The notes under the pieces are model-generated. The model was not told where the DNA came from. It worked only from the letters and a program-made list of their open reading frames with translations, and did not search any database. The translations under genes were made by a program, and so were the position numbers. This document shows positions 24,475-27,051 of a stretch of 27,051 nucleotides of DNA, in pieces (position 1 is the stretch's first letter; each line of letters opens with the position of its first letter). Origin of the DNA: JALUUH01 sp964636675 (lineage in GTDB: Bacteria; Pseudomonadota; Gammaproteobacteria; S012-40); NCBI GenBank assembly GCA_964636675.1, contig CAZWUO010000026.1, positions 1 through 27,051 of the forward strand, read 5' to 3'.

Positions 24475-24578
24475 GCAGCTCAGGTTGCCTTTGATTTGTT
24501 CGCGAAGGAAAAAGTGCAGGTTACTGATGTAAATGAGCACTTTTGATGCGGTCATAGGACAAATCAAAGGTGAGCTGC
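24475..24578. repeat. Nested palindromic element between the LpoB-like and COG3014 genes
   Basis: The outer arms are 24475-24499 and 24559-24578. CCTTTGATTTGT (24488-24499) pairs with ACAAATCAAAGG (24559-24570), and GCAGCTCA (24475-24482) with TGAGCTGC (24571-24578); the 5-base stretch 24483-24487 bulges out of the left arm. An inner pair AAAAGTGC (24510-24517) / GCACTTTT (24537-24544) is nested inside. Together this gives a 20-pair outer stem and an 8-pair inner stem. It could be a miniature repetitive element, a small RNA or an mRNA-processing structure. Confidence 0.75.
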
Positions 24579-24639
24579 GTCGTTACAAAAAAAATTAATT
24601 AATAATAATACTTAACAACAATAATTAGAGGATTTTGTT

Positions 24640-25914
24640 ATGCAACGTTTGCTTTTTTCAATATTGCTCATTTTAACCATAAACGGATGCGCCACCTATT
24701 CGGACTCGTTTAAACCCATCCAATCCAAACTTTCAATCGGTGAATACGATAGCGCACTTAAGCTCCTTGAAAAAAACAAAGGCGAGGATCGTGACAAAGT
24801 CCTTTACATGATGAATAAAGGCATGGTTCTGCGCATGAAAGGAGAATTTGCAGCCAGCAACAAGGTCTTTGAAGCTGCAAAAGCTGAAATTTTGCGCGTA
24901 GAAGCCATTAGCATTAGTGAGCAAGCGGGTTCAGTCGCGATTAACGACGGCATGCGCAGTTATGTTGGCGAAAGTTATGAGCGAGTGATGCTCCATGTTT
25001 ATATGGCATTGAATTACCTCGAACTAAACGACGTCGATGGTGCTCGGATAGAAGCCTTGCAAATTGATGAACTCATGCAACAGCTACCCGAAGACGATTA
25101 CGCCGCCGATTCTTTTTCGCGTTACCTCACCGGAATGATTTTTGAGGATCTTGATGAAGATGACTCAGCCATGGTTTTTTATCGCAAAGCACATGATAGC
25201 TATGTTAACAATAGTGACGTAGCGGTTAGCGAACCAAACTTATTAAAAGCCGATTTGCTGCGTTTAACAAAAGCCTTGGGATTTGATAACGAATACGATA
25301 AATACAAAGCAGGATTCCAAAAAGTCGGCTATATAAAAAACAAGCAACTTAATAAAAAAGGCGAGCTCGTTGTTATTGTGAGCAATAACTTGGCACCCTT
25401 AAAATTAGAGCACGCGATTAATGCTCAATCCGGGCAAACAGGCAGACTGATAAGAGTATCGGTGCCTCTTTACCAAAATCGACCAAAGTTTGTCAGTAAA
25501 ATAAGGGTTAAACTAGACGGCAAAGAATTTTCAGGCGAAATCACCGAAGATATTGAGCAAATCGCTAACTACATGTTAAACAAACAGCTTCCAATAATTA
25601 CCGCTAGAGCTGTGGCGCGTGCCGTCATTAAAGATAAAGCAGCAGGTAAAATTGGAGAAGCAAACCCTATTTTAGGCTTGATAACCAATATATTCGGTTT
25701 TGTGTCTGAACGCGCCGATACTCGAAGCTGGGTGACCTTGCCGCAAAATATCCATCTGGCAAGAATACCCGTTGACCCCGGCACCTATGACGTTACCATA
25801 GAATTATTGAATAGCCACGGTGGCGTCATCGCCACACAAAACTATGCCAATGTAAAAGTTAATAAGCAGCAAAAAACCTATAAAACCTATCACTGGGTTA
25901 CTGCAAGTCGGTAA
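24640..25914 (+). CDS. COG3014-family outer-membrane-associated lipoprotein
   Basis: The 424-residue lipoprotein has lipobox LTINGCATY. A helical TPR-like N-terminal half (GEYDSALKLLEKNKGEDRD, MVLRMKGEFAASNKVFEAAK, HVYMALNYLELNDVDGARIE) is followed by a C-terminal half typical of COG3014 (VPLYQNRPKFVSKIRV, VARAVIKDKAAGKIGEANP, SWVTLPQNIHLARIPVDPGTYDV). Its function is not established. It lies 175 bases after the LpoB-like gene and 35 bases before the LPP20 gene, suggesting a common transcript and probably a shared envelope complex. AGAGGA precedes the ATG. Confidence 0.85.
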   Translation: MQRLLFSILLILTINGCATYSDSFKPIQSKLSIGEYDSALKLLEKNKGEDRDKVLYMMNKGMVLRMKGEFAASNKVFEAAKAEILRVEAISISEQAGSVAINDGMRSYVGESYERVMLHVYMALNYLELNDVDGARIEALQIDELMQQLPEDDYAADSFSRYLTGMIFEDLDEDDSAMVFYRKAHDSYVNNSDVAVSEPNLLKADLLRLTKALGFDNEYDKYKAGFQKVGYIKNKQLNKKGELVVIVSNNLAPLKLEHAINAQSGQTGRLIRVSVPLYQNRPKFVSKIRVKLDGKEFSGEITEDIEQIANYMLNKQLPIITARAVARAVIKDKAAGKIGEANPILGLITNIFGFVSERADTRSWVTLPQNIHLARIPVDPGTYDVTIELLNSHGGVIATQNYANVKVNKQQKTYKTYHWVTASR

Positions 25915-25938
25915 TACCCGTGACGTTTAAGATTTAGG
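25914..25938 (+). repeat. 25-base direct repeat, copy 1 (before the LPP20 gene)
   Basis: The pattern ATACCCGTGrCGTTwwAGATTTAGG matches copy 2 at 27002-27026 at 22 of 25 bases. It lies directly upstream of the LPP20 ATG and includes its ribosome binding site (TTTAGGAAA). Confidence 0.85.
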
Positions 25939-25949
25939 AAATTACGCAT

Positions 25950-26981
25950 ATGCAAACCACAAAACAATTTACTTCTTTCTTTAGCCTTATTATGGTCATC
26001 ATTTGGCTCGCCGGATGTGCCAGCACCGGGGGTAACACTCAACGACCCGCGTGGATTGACGGAGAAAGCGCACAATTCCCCAGAGATTTTTATCTCTTAG
26101 GTGTTGGCCAAGGATCAACGCTGGATAGAGCATCCAATGCAGCACGTTCGGATCTTGGAAAATCGATCAAAGTATCGATTAGCTCGAATTTAACAACTCG
26201 ACTCGAAGTGGAGCAACGCAAAAACAAATCAGGTTCGTCAGAAAATATTTCTGCGACCACTGACAGACAAATTCAAACCCGTAGCCAGGTGAAACTACAA
26301 GGTATAAATATTGAAAAAAGCTGGCAAGATCCCGTATCGAAAGAGTATTTTTCTCTCGCCACTTTAGATAGAAAAATCGCCGAAAAATACTTAACGGATG
26401 ACATCAACAAACATAACCGCCAGATAATGAGTCTTATAGATACCGCCGCCAATAGCCAAGACGCCTTCCACGGCTTAGGTTTGCTGCTAAAAGCTAAAAA
26501 ACATGCCGCAGCAAGATCCGAACTAAACGAGTATTTGCGGGTTGTTAACCGTAGCGGCAGAGGCATATCCTCATCGCTTGGAACCCGTGATATTGAGCAG
26601 CAACTACAAAAATTGCAACGCTCAATTAAGATATCAGTGCGCAGCACAGGCACAGAATCAGACAAGCTAACGGAGTATGCGAGTGGCGCTTTAGGCGAGG
26701 CAGGATTTCTCGCAGGCACCGGCGAATCTGCAGATTTTGTATTAAAAGTCTCACTCAAAGATAACCAACCCTTTACCAAAGATGGCTGGATATGGATTCG
26801 TGCCTTATTGTCCGTAAGCCTCGTTGCTACCAGCGATGGCAGTGTGAAAGGTTCACATGAATGGAAAATAAAACAATCCGCCAATGATGAAGAAAGTGCT
26901 AAATCACGTCTAACCAATAAATCAGGGAAACTCCTTAACACCGAGTTAATCGACACCTTAATTAGCTTCGCTAACCACTAA
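25950..26981 (+). CDS. LPP20-family lipoprotein
   Basis: The 343-residue lipoprotein has lipobox IIWLAGCAST. An LPP20 domain follows directly (PAWIDGESAQFPRDFYLLGVGQG … ASNAARSDLGKSIKVSI … FSLATLDRKIAEKYL), then a helical part and a C-terminal beta-rich part (ADFVLKVSLKDNQPF, GSHEWKIKQSANDEES) that resembles other LPP20-like proteins. LPP20 proteins are surface or outer-membrane lipoproteins, and some (FlgP) act in flagellar motility; the role here is unknown. The spacing to COG3014 suggests one operon with the LpoB-like gene. Confidence 0.85.
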   Translation: MQTTKQFTSFFSLIMVIIWLAGCASTGGNTQRPAWIDGESAQFPRDFYLLGVGQGSTLDRASNAARSDLGKSIKVSISSNLTTRLEVEQRKNKSGSSENISATTDRQIQTRSQVKLQGINIEKSWQDPVSKEYFSLATLDRKIAEKYLTDDINKHNRQIMSLIDTAANSQDAFHGLGLLLKAKKHAAARSELNEYLRVVNRSGRGISSSLGTRDIEQQLQKLQRSIKISVRSTGTESDKLTEYASGALGEAGFLAGTGESADFVLKVSLKDNQPFTKDGWIWIRALLSVSLVATSDGSVKGSHEWKIKQSANDEESAKSRLTNKSGKLLNTELIDTLISFANH

Positions 26982-27001
26982 ATATCGCATAAGTATAATC
27001 T

Positions 27002-27026
27002 ATACCCGTGGCGTTATAGATTTAGG
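27002..27026 (+). repeat. 25-base direct repeat, copy 2 (after the LPP20 gene)
   Basis: It matches copy 1 at 25914-25938 with three differences. If copy 1 is part of a translation leader, another gene with the same leader should start just beyond the window's right edge. Confidence 0.85.
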
Positions 27027-27051
27027 CCTTATTACACGCCCTATTCCTTCC

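Noticed and set aside
24465..24558. Coding continuation of the LpoB-like gene in the +1 frame
   Set aside because: The LpoB-like protein already ends with the family's KVWQGQKKIKKFI segment at normal length, so a frameshift is not needed; kept only as an alternative for the palindrome.
26273..26956. Long minus-strand open frame (227 codons) inside the LPP20 gene
   Set aside because: It is antisense to a clear LPP20 gene; its composition (Ser/Leu/Arg-rich) fits a mirror of the coding strand and no family is seen.

Overview
The window is chromosomal DNA from a moderately AT-leaning gammaproteobacterium. The main evidence is the housekeeping order fdx-iscX … ndk-rlmN-pilF-rodZ-hisS-yfgM-bamB-der, a conserved gammaproteobacterial neighbourhood. 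Several outer-membrane lipoproteins (BamB, an LpoB-like protein, COG3014, LPP20) confirm a Gram-negative envelope. I cannot name the genus from sequence alone.

Layout. (1) Positions 1-575: the end of the isc iron-sulfur cluster operon (fdx, missing only its start codon region, then iscX). (2) Positions 621-6849: three minus-strand genes for cell-surface proteins lie between iscX and ndk. They encode a beta-helix lipoprotein, an outer-membrane beta-barrel with a SPOR-like N-terminal region, and a secreted monoheme-cytochrome/porin fusion of Cyc2-like layout. A roughly 500-base gene-free stretch with short repeats lies between the first two. (3) Positions 7155-15316: ndk, rlmN, pilF, rodZ, hisS, yfgM, bamB, der. 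Two things are odd here: ispG, which usually sits between rodZ and hisS, is absent, and RodZ is short and lacks the usual C-terminal periplasmic domain. (4) Positions 15437-16854: a YtoQ-family protein and a Rossmann-fold protein of unknown function, with an (AAC)8 microsatellite between them. (5) Positions 16941-20979: a tight run of five genes (metallo-beta-lactamase-fold hydrolase, GT2 glycosyltransferase, nucleoside phosphorylase-like protein, spore-photoproduct-lyase-like radical SAM enzyme, SDR). The last four overlap or abut, so they are probably translationally coupled. This is the best candidate for an undescribed pathway. (6) Positions 21111-22711: two exported proteins built from three copies of one roughly 85-residue domain that I do not recognise, with structured intergenic DNA around them. 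(7) Positions 22889-26981: a DUF445 membrane protein, then a lipoprotein trio, LpoB-like / COG3014 / LPP20.

How they fit together. The isc and ndk-to-der blocks are core metabolism, translation and envelope assembly. The accessory parts are mostly about the cell surface (regions 2, 6, 7) or an unknown nucleoside- or radical-based chemistry (region 5). Intergenic DNA is rich in inverted repeats. The most striking is a nested palindrome of about 104 bases between the LpoB-like and COG3014 genes. A 25-base direct repeat flanks the LPP20 gene.
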